In this document: in pieces, positions 9,989 through 22,400 of the stretch
Layout: the number at the start of each line of letters is the position of its first letter
Position numbering within the stretch: the first letter of the stretch is position 1
Assembly (NCBI GenBank): GCA_003550325.1
Contig: QKWP01000673.1
Location: 180,358-244,357, forward strand
Length of the DNA: 64,000 bases
From: Gigaspora rosea
Lineage: Eukaryota; Glomeromycota; Glomeromycetes; Diversisporales; Gigasporaceae
Direction of reading: 5' to 3'
The notes under the pieces: model-generated
What the model was told of the DNA's origin: nothing
Databases searched by the model: none
Seen by the model: the letters and a program-made list of their open reading frames with translations, nothing else
Translations under genes and position numbers: made by a program

Positions 9989-12352
9989 TAGGGGTCTTAA
10001 TGGGTCGGGTTTGGACCTGACCTGGGTTAGACCCACTTGGGTTAAAACCCGACCCGGGTCTGACCTGCCTCATGTCAAACCCGACCCAGGTCTGACCCGG
10101 GTCTGACCCAACCCAACCCAACCTGGGTTGAACCCGGGTCAACAGGTCATATAGATAAGATTTATAAATATTGACTGTTTAATTCACCATATTTGTATTT
10201 TTTTTTTGAGTCCTGTAAGTCCTGTGATTATAATACAATAGTCACTTCGATTTCATTATATTTTATAGAACTTAATTAATTATTCACCGTATTTCCCTTT
10301 TATAGATAAATAAATTTCATAAAATGAGCATAGGATGGCTATTTATGTTGTATTCGCGGACTCATGGGACCCAAAAAATTACAAATATTGTTGATCCAAA
10401 TAAAACAAAGTTCGATAATCTATGCAATTAAAATAATCTATTTATGAATATTGCTTTTAATTTCAATTGGCAAGTTCATTAACCTAAACGTCAGGAATAC
10501 GATTGGGCCAGAAAATGAGAATGTATTTAGAGAAGCTGTGCATTTCGAGAGAGTGCTCTTAGGAGTCTAACTGTATTTTGAATTAAGGTTAAATTTCGTT
10601 TGAATTATCATAATTAACGATATTATATATAATTAAGTTTTTATTGCCTTATTATGGTAGTTTATGTTTTTTATTTATTTTTGCGAGGAATTTATTTATT
10701 TACTTTTTTTTATTTTTTATAATTCGTAAAGTAATATTTTTTCAATAAAGTCTTGGATTTCTGCTTGCATCAAGATAATGCTTGGGTTTGAATTACTGAG
10801 ATTTAGTAGTTATGCATTTATTCATATTAATTTAAATTTTAACTATTAATTATTTTAATATAAACGATTATCAATAATATTGTGACAGAATGATCAGCAA
10901 AAATCAGTGAAAGCCTGCTATGCTACGTACAAGTATACTAGCAAATATCAAGTTAAAAACATGTGCGTGAATAATTAAAAATGGGTATATAGTAATTAGT
11001 TTATAATACGGACATTATACAAAAATAATAAAATTATATACACTTAGGCGTATCTTTGTATAGTACATAATCAGTATATAATGTAGTACTTAATATTAGG
11101 TCTATTTATTCGCGTACAGATTTATGCAAAATAACCTGTTTAGAAAAATGCTCTCATATGACTATTGCTATATTTATTAACAATAAATACGATACTTACA
11201 TACTTTACTGCAATGGATTGTTACTAGAGTTATCAGGCTATTTTGGCTTTTTTAGGAGGTCCAAACCCGGAACGGAATTTTATCGAGCCTGAGCCTGAAC
11301 CCGTTTCAAATAGTAATTAGCTCAAAAATATGAGCGCAAACTAAGCTCAAGCCCTGTGATACCTAAAAATTTCATTTTCTAAAAGTTTCCTTACTACTCC
11401 TGCACTATCATGATCTGATTGTCCTATTTTCGATCTTTAAAATAAGTATTCATAAGATATACGTTAATGTTGTAAATATAAAGAATTTTTATTAATTTAA
11501 GTTAATTCATAACTATTTAAATATTTATTTATTTGCATCCGGTTAGTTGGGGAGCATAAAAATTATTTGCATTTACATATATTAATACGAAATACCATGG
11601 TTAATTATATACAACACACATGTTCGATTCAAATAACCGATTAAGGTGTGAACAACTAAATTACTATATCTCTAGTTTTAATAAAAACGAAAAATTAACT
11701 TTGTGTCCTAATCTATATTTCTTATTAAATTTTTATACTACTTTAACAATATGTTTTATTACTTAACATTCTACGTTATTTGAAATTTCAAATCTAATAA
11801 CTTATGAAAGTTATGTTTCATACAATCAAATGCTGCGTCCAATAGGAACTGGTGGGAAATTGATAAACCTGATATTACTCGATCTTTAATTCTGACCATT
11901 TTATGCGCAGATTATGCTTTATTAATTATGCGAAATTCATCTTGATATGCGAATATAGCTGTCGCATATACTTCTGTGATAAAATCTGAATTAGCATATT
12001 ATATTATCACGTATCCCTATGCAGATCTGATCACTAGATCACGAGATTTGCCTGTAATAAATTGTACGTACGTACAAAGTTCTTTTTATCAGATGAATAC
12101 TTTTTTATAATAAATAAATTAATTATTTATTTATTTTTGCAATGAAATGGTTTCGTCATGTGTCACCCATCATTAATCCGGGTCTGACCCGGGTCTGACC
12201 CGACCCGGGTTTTTTCTGACCCGGGTCTGACCCGACCCAGGTTTTTTCTGACCTGAGTCTGACCCGACCCGGGTTTGATTTGACCCAACCTGACCCGAGT
12301 TGGGTCTGACCCGGGTCGGGTTGGGTCAGATCCGACCCAGCTAAGACCCCTA
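9989..12352. mobile_element. Non-autonomous hAT element (2364 bp) with GGGTCNGACCC arrays
   Basis: Perfect 8-bp target duplication GTATATAG at 9981-9988 and 12353-12360, and perfect 11-bp inverted ends TAGGGGTCTTA / TAAGACCCCTA. The first 150 and last 190 bases are arrays of GGGTCTGACCCGGGT-type words in inverted orientation at the two ends. The 2 kb interior has no transposase. It holds one coding-like fragment at 10487-10570 and a possible small element at about 11231-11368 (TAGAGTTATCAGG and the inverse of AGGTATCACAGGG). Confidence 0.9.
10487..10570 (+). other. Coding-like 27-codon fragment inside a hAT element
   Basis: An open stretch reading NVRNTIGPENENVFREAVHF then ERVLLGV and a stop. 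Its composition is balanced, unlike the low-complexity frames around it, and the local base composition is less AT-rich. It may be an exon piece of a host gene picked up by the element. No start or splice sites can be assigned and I do not recognise the protein. Confidence 0.3.
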
Positions 12353-12782
12353 GTATATAGCTAAAATTAATATTTAAGGTTTTATTTAAAAAATTTAAAA
12401 TTTTAAAATTTTCACAAGCAAATATGCCTGCATAACAAAGCAAGGGATAGTATATAGATATTAGGTAATAAATGTCAATGCCCAATATCTTTCGAAAATT
12501 TTGTGTATTTATTTTGCTAATATACAATATAGCCAAATATGAAAATTTAATATAGAGTGGCCAAATTATTAATTTAATATATATCTTATAGATATAGCTT
12601 TTCTTTTTCTTATTCTGTAAGTGAAGATTCTTTCTGAGGCTTATTTTCCAGTATGTTATTATAATTTTATAAATATAAAGTGGCCAAATATAGCTAAATT
12701 TGGTATATAAAGCAGCAAAATTTGTTTGTTTAATAATATATTTCAAGTAATCAAATTGTATTTTAATTATAAAATTACTTTC

Positions 12783-14209
12783 CAAAACTCTTTCTGATGA
12801 TCACCTGGACCAAATTTTCTTATGGAAGAAAACAAAAAATTTTTGTTAAAGAGTCACCTATACATTAAGTATAGTAGGATAACACAGAAATATGGTTTTT
12901 ATAAAGGTCAACTTTTCTATTCAGGAACTCCTTTGTATATTTGGTATGCAAGCCAAAAGCATCTTCTTACAAAATAACTACAGAAGGTGGCACCCTTGTA
13001 CGAGAAATTTTGGTGGAAGTTCATAGAAAGAATATCTGTCGACAAAGTAATCTGTAGTAAAACAACGGGGAACAACAAAAAAAATAATAAGTTTTCTGAC
13101 TACACACTCTTTTAAATTTGCTACAAGTAATGTCTTCCGTTCCTTCGAAATTTCTAAAAAGTGGGCGATTCAGTTTACCTCCTCCAAAAGATCGGCAGTG
13201 TTTACTCTTTTTAATTTGGAAACATGCCTACCAAATCAGGATCAAGTCAGGGGTGAATCTCTCGAGATAAACAATGAATGACGTATAAGGTGTTTTGAAG
13301 AAAATCTGAAATGAAATTTCTTTCTAGAATATTCTTTTAGGCGTAGTTTTTTTTCTTATATGTACATATAATACTTTGGTGAGGCGTTTCCTTGCGCAGT
13401 ATTATATAATTTTTATCACTAGTCAGTATCGTTTTTTTTTCTTTTGTTTTTTTTCTTTTTCTGTTTCTATATGTTAGGATTAACTTCTTTTCTTTGTTTT
13501 TTCTTTTTTATATTGGTATTTCTTTTTGTATAGTCCATTTTCTTGGTAGTTTCTTTTTATTTTCCTCCTTTTTCATTTGCCCTTTATGAAGAAAGAAGAA
13601 TTTTAAGAAAAGAAGTATGATCCTGACATGGCATTAGCAAACCGGTCAGTGATGTTTGGGAATCAAGTCTCAACAAGTATTGGAACCCCAACGGAAACGA
13701 ATTTGTAAAATGGCAGGTCGCACTTGGATACTTTTGTACCAAGTGAGTCTTTATTTGGTTGTAATTTGATATACTGTATACAGTCAACCCTCCATAAATG
13801 CAACTCGTAGGGACAAGCCTACAACGTGCATTTAGGGAGGTTTGCATTTAGAGAGAGCCAATTAAATTGCAGCTTTTAAAAATTAGATTATCAAGTTTGT
13901 GTAACTTCTACCAAAATGTATAACCTATCTTAAATACTAAAATTTGATTGGCCACGTGCATTTAGGGAGATAGTGTGATATAAAATGTTATTCAAGAGAA
14001 CGTGCATTTACAGAATATAGAACGTGCATTTAGCACTAATAACATTTTACGGAATAGAAAAAAACGTGCATTTAGAGAGGTATTGCATTTATGGAGGTTG
14101 CATTTATGGAGGGTTGACTGTACATACTTTGGTATAAATACCAGTCACTATGCATTTACTAAAAAATAAAAACAGGGTCGTCCAGACTAAAAAAAAAAAA
14201 TAAAATAAA
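12783..14209 (+). mobile_element. Retroposon family R1, copy b (poly(A), 14-bp target duplication)
   Basis: Perfect 14-bp duplication ATAAAATTACTTTC at 12769-12782 and 14210-14223. The 3' end is GTCGTCCAGACTA followed by an A-rich tail. The 5' start aligns with copy a. It is 1085 bp without the MITE at 13781-14120. Coding-like words are YGFYKGQ, GTPLYIWYASQK, KFWWKF and, at about 13122, MSSVPSKFLKSGRFSLPPP. The last is also readable on the minus strand of copy c near 63990. No reverse transcriptase is seen. Confidence 0.8.
13781..14120. mobile_element. Tc1/mariner-like (pogo type) MITE, 340 bp
   Basis: Inverted ends CAGTCAACCCTCCATAAATG and its complement, both abutting TA. The interior repeats the word GTGCATTTAG. 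Copy c of the retroposon (63241-64000, inverted) has the same flank near 63326 with a single uninterrupted TA, which is direct empty-site evidence. The family recurs at 34215-34540 and 51451-51608 with CAGTCARACCTCTCTAAAT ends. Confidence 0.9.
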
Positions 14210-15455
14210 ATAAAATTACTTTCTTTAAATTTTTACTAGTGATTGTAGTCGATCTTTATTAATCGACTAAACTAAGTCGATATTTCAAAAATCGGCTTAG
14301 CTGGCTATGTTTAAGCTGATAACCCTAATTGGTCAATTAAAACATGTGATAAAAAATAAATATAATTGGTCAATCATATAAATATTACATCACTAAAAAT
14401 CACAATATTGCAGTATTGAACTCAAGTTATAGTAAAGTGTAAATGTTTTACCAAGATCAAGGAACTACAATATATGGTTAGACTTTAACAAGAGTATAAT
14501 TTTAGCTTTCGATCTTGGTGAATTTTGTCTTTTAACAGAGATTATATGGCTAATTACTGTGTAATCTATTTTGCTAAAACAGTTTATTTTCCTTAGTTAA
14601 TAATAAGAAAACTATCACTCCTAATAATGCTGTTTTTACTACACTTTTGGTTAAGAAACTGAGTTATTTCCGGCTTTGGGTAAGCCGAATTTGCTTTCTC
14701 TTTATTCAAGTGTTAGATAAATATTTATATAACTAAAAAAAAATTTTTTACTAATCTATGTTCTAACCGTTAGGATATACACATACAAAAATTTAAAAAA
14801 TTTTATACATTTGAGTAGTTGAAAATGTTACCCATAAAATATGCGCACATTGTACATAATATATATCTGAAACTGTCCGATAATTTAAATTTCATTAAAA
14901 AAATAAAAGAAAATAGAGAGTCCAGTTTGGTTTAAAATTTTAATGATTTAGTACCTCTTTAAAATTCAGAGCACATTTATAAACCGGCATAGACATTAAC
15001 TGGTTTAGAATTTTTTTCAAGAACAGAAGATCGTGAACTTAGACGATTACATTTATCTGTTATAGTGTTTTTGGTATCAGAAAAGAGGCGTTCTGAAGGT
15101 ACTGAAGTTGCGGGAATACCCAGAAAAATTCGAGCTTGTTCAGCAAGGAGAAGTAAGAAGCATTTATGTTTCTTCCACCAACTCAAAGGATTACACTCTT
15201 CATAATGTGTGTCTTTTTGATCATATTTAGGAATTGGTGGAATTGAAAAATAAGTTAAAGCTTAGTATCAATTTGAGAAAGGGATAAAGTCTCAATTCCA
15301 TCATCAAAGAAAAAAGACATTTCTGTATCTAAGGCTTGATTGGTAGTTGGTAAGGTGTTTTTTTTGTGGAGAAGTTCAATTTTTTTACATAACTCTTGGA
15401 TTACTTCTTTTTGTATTGTGGGTGAGGTGGCTAATAATGTTTTAAAGAGGTAAAG

Positions 15456-16317
15456 TATTGTTCTGCAAAAGATCCAGGTCTGGTCCGGTCCAGTCTGAGG
15501 ACTGGACCCGGACCCATGAGTATACAGACCGGACCCATATTGGTCCGTTCGGGTAATACCCGGTCCGGTCTATTATTTTTTTTTTTAACAAGTATTGAAC
15601 ATAAATGACCAGTACGAATAAAGGATATCATTACCAGGAATAGAGTGATACTAATAATTTCATATAGTGTATGATTAGACTGCAAATTTGATGGCATTCT
15701 TACGCAAAATCATGCATCTTATTAGATAAATGCACGTGGCAAATGCATATAGGAACTTCGCATGTTACATCTTCACATCGATGTAACACTCCTGCCGCAT
15801 AAAATTGTTAGTCTAACTTTTAAAGTGCGATACCTGATTCTATAATTTATTTTTCTCATGGTCGTCGCTTGTTTGGATTTTTATCTTCCTACATTATTTA
15901 TAATCACCGTGTTTCTTGGTATAAACAATAAATTATTTGAATATAGAAACTAAAATTCTGAATCATGCTATATTAATTCTCTAAAAATTCGTTAGTCCTG
16001 TCCATAATAATAATAATAATAATAACAAATATTCATTTAATTACAAGACCGCCACTCCAAAAACCCCTTACAGCATATACGAATCGACTATTAATTTTAT
16101 GCCGATTGCAATTTTATTAATGAAGAGTCAATTAATAATTGATAAATTGAGAAATGATGTAGAGCATATATACATAAAAAAAATTATCGCATGAATCAGG
16201 ACTGGACCCGAATCTTTGTTATAAAGAGACAGACCCCTAATTTAGATCCGGCTTGATTTCCGGACCGGATCCGGATCTTTAAAAATACCCACCCGATCCG
16301 GTTCTTGCAGAACACTA
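15456..16317. mobile_element. Non-autonomous hAT element inside the transposase gene (862 bp)
   Basis: Ends TATTGTTCTGCAA on the left and, inverted, TAGTGTTCTGCAAG on the right. Flanks AGGTAAAG and GGGTCAAG agree at 6 of 8 positions. Inside both ends are GGTCCGGTCC / GGATCCGG-type words forming subterminal arrays. It splits the hAT transposase between its dimerisation end and its middle. An open frame on the minus strand (15431-15697) merely reads through these words. Confidence 0.7.
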
Positions 16318-16623
16318 GGGTCAAGAAATGTTGCAAGCCACCCGATTATTTTTGGATCATCCTATTGAGATACCATTGACATATGGAGACCTTAGTGCAT
16401 TTCAATAGCATCTAAGTTTGTAAATTTATCTTCCATTTGGTTCAAAATTTTAAAAAGATGTCATACAGTAGGATACATCATACTCAGTATCAGGTATTGG
16501 TCACCACCCATAAATGTTAATGCTTGTGTGAATAGCGTAACATTTGACATATCTCATCAAGATCTAGAATTTTTTTTTATAAAAAAAAAAAAGAAAAATT
16601 TGAAATAATTAGGATTCTTATAA

Positions 16624-16670
16624 CAAAAAGTGGCAATAGAACTATTACATAGTTCTATTGCCACTTTTTG
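16624..16670. repeat. Perfect 20-bp-arm hairpin with 7-base loop
   Basis: Arms CAAAAAGTGGCAATAGAACT and its exact complement at 16651-16670 are separated by ATTACAT. It lies in a probable intron of the broken transposase. No mismatch in the arms suggests recent origin or constraint. Confidence 0.9.
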
Positions 16671-19459
16671 CTCTTTTGTGCTGGGAACCTTCAATTAATA
16701 TGAAAATTTAAACAAGAATATAGATTAACCTGTCCATTCTTCGTCAGTAAGTATTTTTTCATTTAGGTTATTACCATTGGCACGAATTGTACAGTCAGGA
16801 TTATTTGTTAAATTTGTTGCCAATTCTAAAGTTGGTTCCCGAAGTTCAAGAAGCCATTTAAGAACAAGATAGGTGGAGTTCCATCTAGTGGCAGTGTCAC
16901 TTGATATAGGATCTAAAACGGACATATTGGTGGTTAGTTGATTTGTATTATTTTTTTTTCAATTATTTCACTTTGAATTTTTTGAAATAATGCTCTATAT
17001 TTGTCACGGTTAACTAAAAAGTTATTTAATAATTTTGCGCATCCAATTAAAGATTCAACTTTTTTTAATCCATTTATAACTGTGAGGTGAATGGTGTGTG
17101 CTGTACAACCAAGGTAAGGAGTGCCTAATTGTCGAATTGCCTTTATCATCGATGATATATTGTTAGAAATTACAGTACTAATTTTATCAAACATATCCCA
17201 TTTTACAAGAACCTTGCGCAAAAAATCTTCGATTCGATCTCCCATATGTGGATAGGGAAAGTGCTCGATTGTAATTAAAGATTGGTATATGGTAAAGTTT
17301 TCGGAAAGCCAATGAGCCGTTATGCTGATATATGGAACATGATTTTGTGTTCATAAATCAGTAGTAAGGCAGACGGAAACCATTGTTTGACTCATCATTT
17401 CTTTTAGCATTGCACATGTATGAAATACTGATTCTTTAATGATGTTTTTAATGGTATTGGTGCAAGGAACTTCAAACCGTTGATTAATCTCATAACAGAA
17501 GTCTCGAAACTGATCATTGTTAATGCAATCTAATGGCATCATTTCTTCAACAAGCAACAAGTCGATAAGCTATGTGTTTTTGTTGTTTTTCACGAAGGGG
17601 ATAAGTATTTTCTATCTGTTTTTGTATAAGTTTTTCAATTGTTAGCTGATTTGTTGATGTGGGATTTTCAGTTAATATAGAAGGTGTATCCTATTTTTGG
17701 CTCTTAAAAATTCGATGCTCTGTGCGCAAATGCACGGCTATATTAGATGTTGATGTTGTTGGCATAAACACTGTCTTATACTGTTCGGAAGTGCCATCTT
17801 CATGATCTATACGAACATTACAATATTTGTTGACCTTGGTTACTTTATCTCGGCGAGTATATTTCTATACCCAACTAGCAGTAGGCCTGCTTTTGTTTTT
17901 TTTTTATATTGCATTTGTTTTAAGATTTTTTTTTGTTGAAGTTTCTTGTGGGGGAAAATACAATGTAATAGATAAAAAGTTAACTGTATTTTCTTTCTCT
18001 TCACCAGTATAATCATCTCTGTAATCGTAATTAACATTTTCATCACTAAAAACATTTTTAATATTTTCATTAAAATTAGGTCAAAATTATAGATTCCATT
18101 ATATTCAAATGACATATCATTTTCATCAGCAACTCTTTCAAACAATTGATTGCTAGACATGTTTGTTAAGGATGGATTTTAACATATAACGGTATAAGTA
18201 TTAATGCCAAATTTTTGATTTATTATATCTTTTTTTTTTTGATTATCCAAATTTTAACTGTATATGAGGTTTTCGAGCATGGAATTCCTAATTTTTTTCA
18301 ATTTGAGAATTCGTTTTCTAAAATCAGAAACATTCTTTTGGGCGTATTCAAAATTTTTATGCCCGAGCTTTATTAATACTCTATTTAGATAATAGTTTGC
18401 ACTAGGATCACGGTTTAGTTGTTTGGCATAATATCATATTATGCCATAAAGAGGCGAAATAAACGTAAGACATTGATTTATTATCAAAAATCAAAAAGAT
18501 TGGTAATGTTTAATATTGTTAGGCATTTACAAGCGCCTACCTCAATAAACTCTATAAAGAATTTGATAAGCCATTTGTTGAGTTTATTGAAGTAGTGCTT
18601 GGGAACGTTCTTAATGGAATTGGAGTTGTGAATATAAGGCATTCATTTATTACCAAAAATCTGCAGCTAATTGGAATTTATTTGATTTTTTATTATTACC
18701 ACTGGTTTTTAATATGGGGTTATTGCATTTAAATTTTTTTTTGACTAAAAATTGAATTTTGGTTTTTTTTTTCAATTTAGCTGTGACAAAAAACCTATTA
18801 TTTTGGAGATTATTTGCACCATGCACATTTTTTGTGAAATTTAGTACGTGGTTCCTGAAGACTGCTCAAGAATTTTGGGATCGCTTGCATAATAATTTAG
18901 CTATTTTAATTTTTTTTTTTTTTTTTAAAAGCGAGGTCCATTCTCTATAAATTCATAATACATGTTTTTACAATTACTATATTAAGAAAAAGAGACTAGA
19001 GCTACTTTACTCCCAACCTGAGCTTTGCCAAGACAGGTTATGGACCTTCCAGTCGAAGTCTTCAATTGTATCAACCTTCTCGTTGTAATCTGTAAAGAGT
19101 TTTTTCCATTTCATGTACTTTCTTAAAGCGTTTCCACTAGTTTCTTTTCCGTGTATTGGTTCCATTGGTATATTGATTTTCATAACGTTTCTGTCTTTTT
19201 TTTCTTGAGCATTGTTAATTGCTTCTCTACTGGGTAGCCATATTTTTTCATAGATTTTTTCTATAAGATCATTTGTAAAATCTTTTTTGTAATTCTTTTT
19301 TCCGTTTTTACTTCCAGGTATGATATTTTCTTTCGGAATAATACACAGGGGGACTTCTGTTTTCCTTAACCATTCTATGTATTTTCTTGTTTCTTCTTCT
19401 CACGTTTTTTCTGATACTTTCTTCCCTTCTTTAGATTCTTTGTAAACTTCACTAATCGC

Positions 19460-22400
19460 TTATTTCATTGTATATATATTTTCTTGATACCACATCCAGT
19501 GTGTTTGGTTTTTGTATTTCTTTTCGCATCTTGGGCATGTTGGATCTTTCTCTTTATTGGTATCCCTGTAATATATGTTTAGTAGTGTTGGAAGTTCATT
19601 TATCATCATTCTTACCTTGAAAGATTTTATTATTGAAGCTTTAGTCGATGTATATCTTGCTAGTGGTTTACTCTCAATATTTAAGCTATTATAGGTCGTT
19701 TTCCAATCTATTTCTGTTTTCTTCTTTAAGTTTTCGATTCTGTTTTGACTACTCCATTCCGAAATTATTTTTCCTTTGATTAATTGTTTTATAAATCTTC
19801 TCAAATTCCAATAAACAGGTTTTCCCTCGAATTTATTAGATACATGTTTGTTGTAATCTTTTCTCCTACAATATCTGTTATCTATCTCCTTGTTATTTTG
19901 TTTCTGCTTATCTTCTCTTCGTATACAATGGTAATTCTCAATCTTTTCATTTTTATTATTCTTCTTATTATTTTCGTAAATTGATTTAAATTTTCTTTCA
20001 ACTTAAAGTTTTCTTCTGCTTGTATAACTTTTCTTTCTACCTCCTCACTAAGGCCCTTTATATTGGTTTTGATCTTGACTTCTTTTTTTATCTTTACTTA
20101 GTAACAAAGTTAATGCTACTCCAGTTAAGGCCGACTTTATCTTTGTGGGCCAACTTTCTACCTTTAACTCGATCGTTTCTTGACTAGGTTTCATCTGTAT
20201 CAGTATCAATACCTTTAGTTTTATCCTTACTCTTCTTTTTCTCCACGATTTCATATTCTTCTTCTGCTCCTAAGCCAGACTTTTCAATCTTTTCCCATAA
20301 TTCATCTCCAATGTTTATGAATATTTTTGTTAAATTCCAAAAAGTTAAAAGTTTTTTTCCTATAAAAGGTTCTCTCGGTATTATACTTGTTTCTTCTTTC
20401 TTTATTCTAAAGGTTTTTGTTATGTCTTGAATATTACTATATATCTCTTTTTTGCAGTTTACTATGATTTCTGATAGGAACCGTGTATGTATTTTTATTA
20501 TTACTGCGTTTGTTCTTGTTGATATATGCTCATTGCATCCATTACATGCTCTTGTTATTTGATTTCCTTCCATATACCAATGTCTCATTGTTGCCAAGTT
20601 GTCTTCTACTTTTCTTATTTTTCCTATAAGTCCTACACTATTAGTTACCTATTTATTTTCCTTCCTAATTTCGTTGGTTATGCGCCTTATTGTAAACGGG
20701 TTTGGGACTATTAGTTTCAATGATGGATTTTCGTTATTTGTGATTAGTGTACATTAGGGTTCCAAACCGGATTGAAAATCTCCAACCGTGACCTGTCAGA
20801 TGAAAACCGATTGGAACCGGTTATCCGAAGCTAAAACTGATTATCCGATTAAAAACGGGTCACCCGATTGTAATCAGGTAATGCTAATCGGGTGACCCAG
20901 ATACCCAATTACCTATATATTACGGCACATTTGTAAAAATAATTTTGTCCCCAAAACTTAAATTTGAGGACAAAAAATTAGTTAAATTTGATAAGTGCGC
21001 CATAATGAGAAATATTGTTGCAGGTCAACATAATAAAAGAAACCGGATTACCCGTTTTTCAACGGGTGACCCGTTTGTGTTATATTAATCCGGTTGGCAT
21101 ATTTAAACTGGTTTGTCAAAATTGCAATTCGGTTGATGTTTTTTTCGGTTCGGTTAATCGGTTGGATGTTTAACCAGATTGGATGTTGGAACCCTAGTGT
21201 ACATATTGCTTCAAACTATCTCAGTTCTCTACCCTTTATTATCTTTCCCAAGTTATGCGCTAGCCCTTTTCATATTACAAAATTTTTGCACTCTCTATCT
21301 AATAATTGTTCTATATATTTAGACTGTGCTTATTCATGCTTGTTTTGATGTCGTTTCTTTTCTCCATCTTTTTTAGAATATAATTAATCGATGTTCCTTT
21401 TTCTTTTAGTGGTTGTGGTCATACTTTGTGATCATTTACAAGTTTTATTTCAGTTTCATGTATTTCTTTTATTATTGCTGTGGTTCTAGAAAAATTAACT
21501 TCTTTAGAGAAAACTGGTTCCTCTTCTAGTATAGAAGTGTTCGTGTTGGCCGTGTTTTGTAGTTCTTGTAAAATCAAAAAAGCTGGTGTCTTGTCCCAAT
21601 TTGATCTTTCCATAGTTGGTTCATGTGTTGTAGATGTTGTATGTCTTTCATTTTATTCATGCCATATATGTTATAGTGCCACAATAATGTATTAGGTGCT
21701 ATTCTTACGATTCTTGCTTTTTGCTTTACCCCTTTCATGATTTTCTTATCTATAATCTCACACATAGATTCTTTAATATATGTATTTTGACACCTATATG
21801 CTATTCTCGTCAATATCACACTATTGACTATATATATATATTGTTTTTCTGTAATTCTACTTTTGTTAAGCCTGTCTATAACTTCTTCTGCTTCTTCCTT
21901 TATTTTCTTGTTAATTTTGTCTTGATTCTTCTTTCTTTGAACCAGCATCCTAGGTACCTGAAAGGTTCGTCTTGTTGTCTTCTTTCTAAGATTTGGTTTT
22001 CAAAAAACAACGAAGTATCACCTCTTGCGTTCGTTAGGAAGATTTATTTGTTCAGATTAACTTTTATTCCCGTCATTTTATAGAAACTTGATGCAGTCTT
22101 TAAAATCTCTTCTAGTTGAACTTTCGATTCAGCTATCCACAGTGAATCGTCTATATATCCCATTACAGATAAGTTGGTTTTGTATTCACTTCCTGTAGGT
22201 GTTTTCACGGACATCGTAATTCCTTCAAAATCCCTATCTATTTTTGTTATTAGCGGATCATAATATATTCTCCAAAATATCAGGGACATTGTCTCTCCTT
22301 GATCTAAACCATCTTCCACTTCGTATACTTTGGTTTGTCCTAGATTCGTTAGAACCTTGTTTTTTCTTTTTTCCATTAAATTCTTTGTTAAGTTTATGAA

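Larger units (their letters stand above)
14977..18160 (-). pseudogene. hAT-family transposase with BED zinc finger, broken
   Basis: Pieces run from high to low coordinates. The N-terminal part is at 17840-18160. A BED-finger-like segment with an HLRTEH end lies at about 17700-17835. The 17351-17560 piece contains FEVPCTNTIK and ends VSVCLTTDL, the usual approach to the catalytic region. 16934-17245 has ISNNISSMIKAIRQLGTPYL with CTAHTIHLTV. 16725-16925 has SDTATRWNSTYLVLKWLLEL. 16480-16560 has MGGDQYLILSMMYPT. 14977-15186 is the C-terminal dimerisation region ([20 protein letters not shown]). Frames shift between pieces and a MITE (15456-16317) splits the 3' half, so it is not functional. A probable intron at 16566-16734 holds a perfect hairpin. 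Family assignment is firm; the exact clade is not. Confidence 0.9.

Noticed and set aside
9930-10142. Minus-strand frame with DPGQT and WVGSDP repeats, and its partner at 12156-12785
   Set aside because: Both are read-throughs of the GGGTCTGACCC arrays at the ends of a hAT element.
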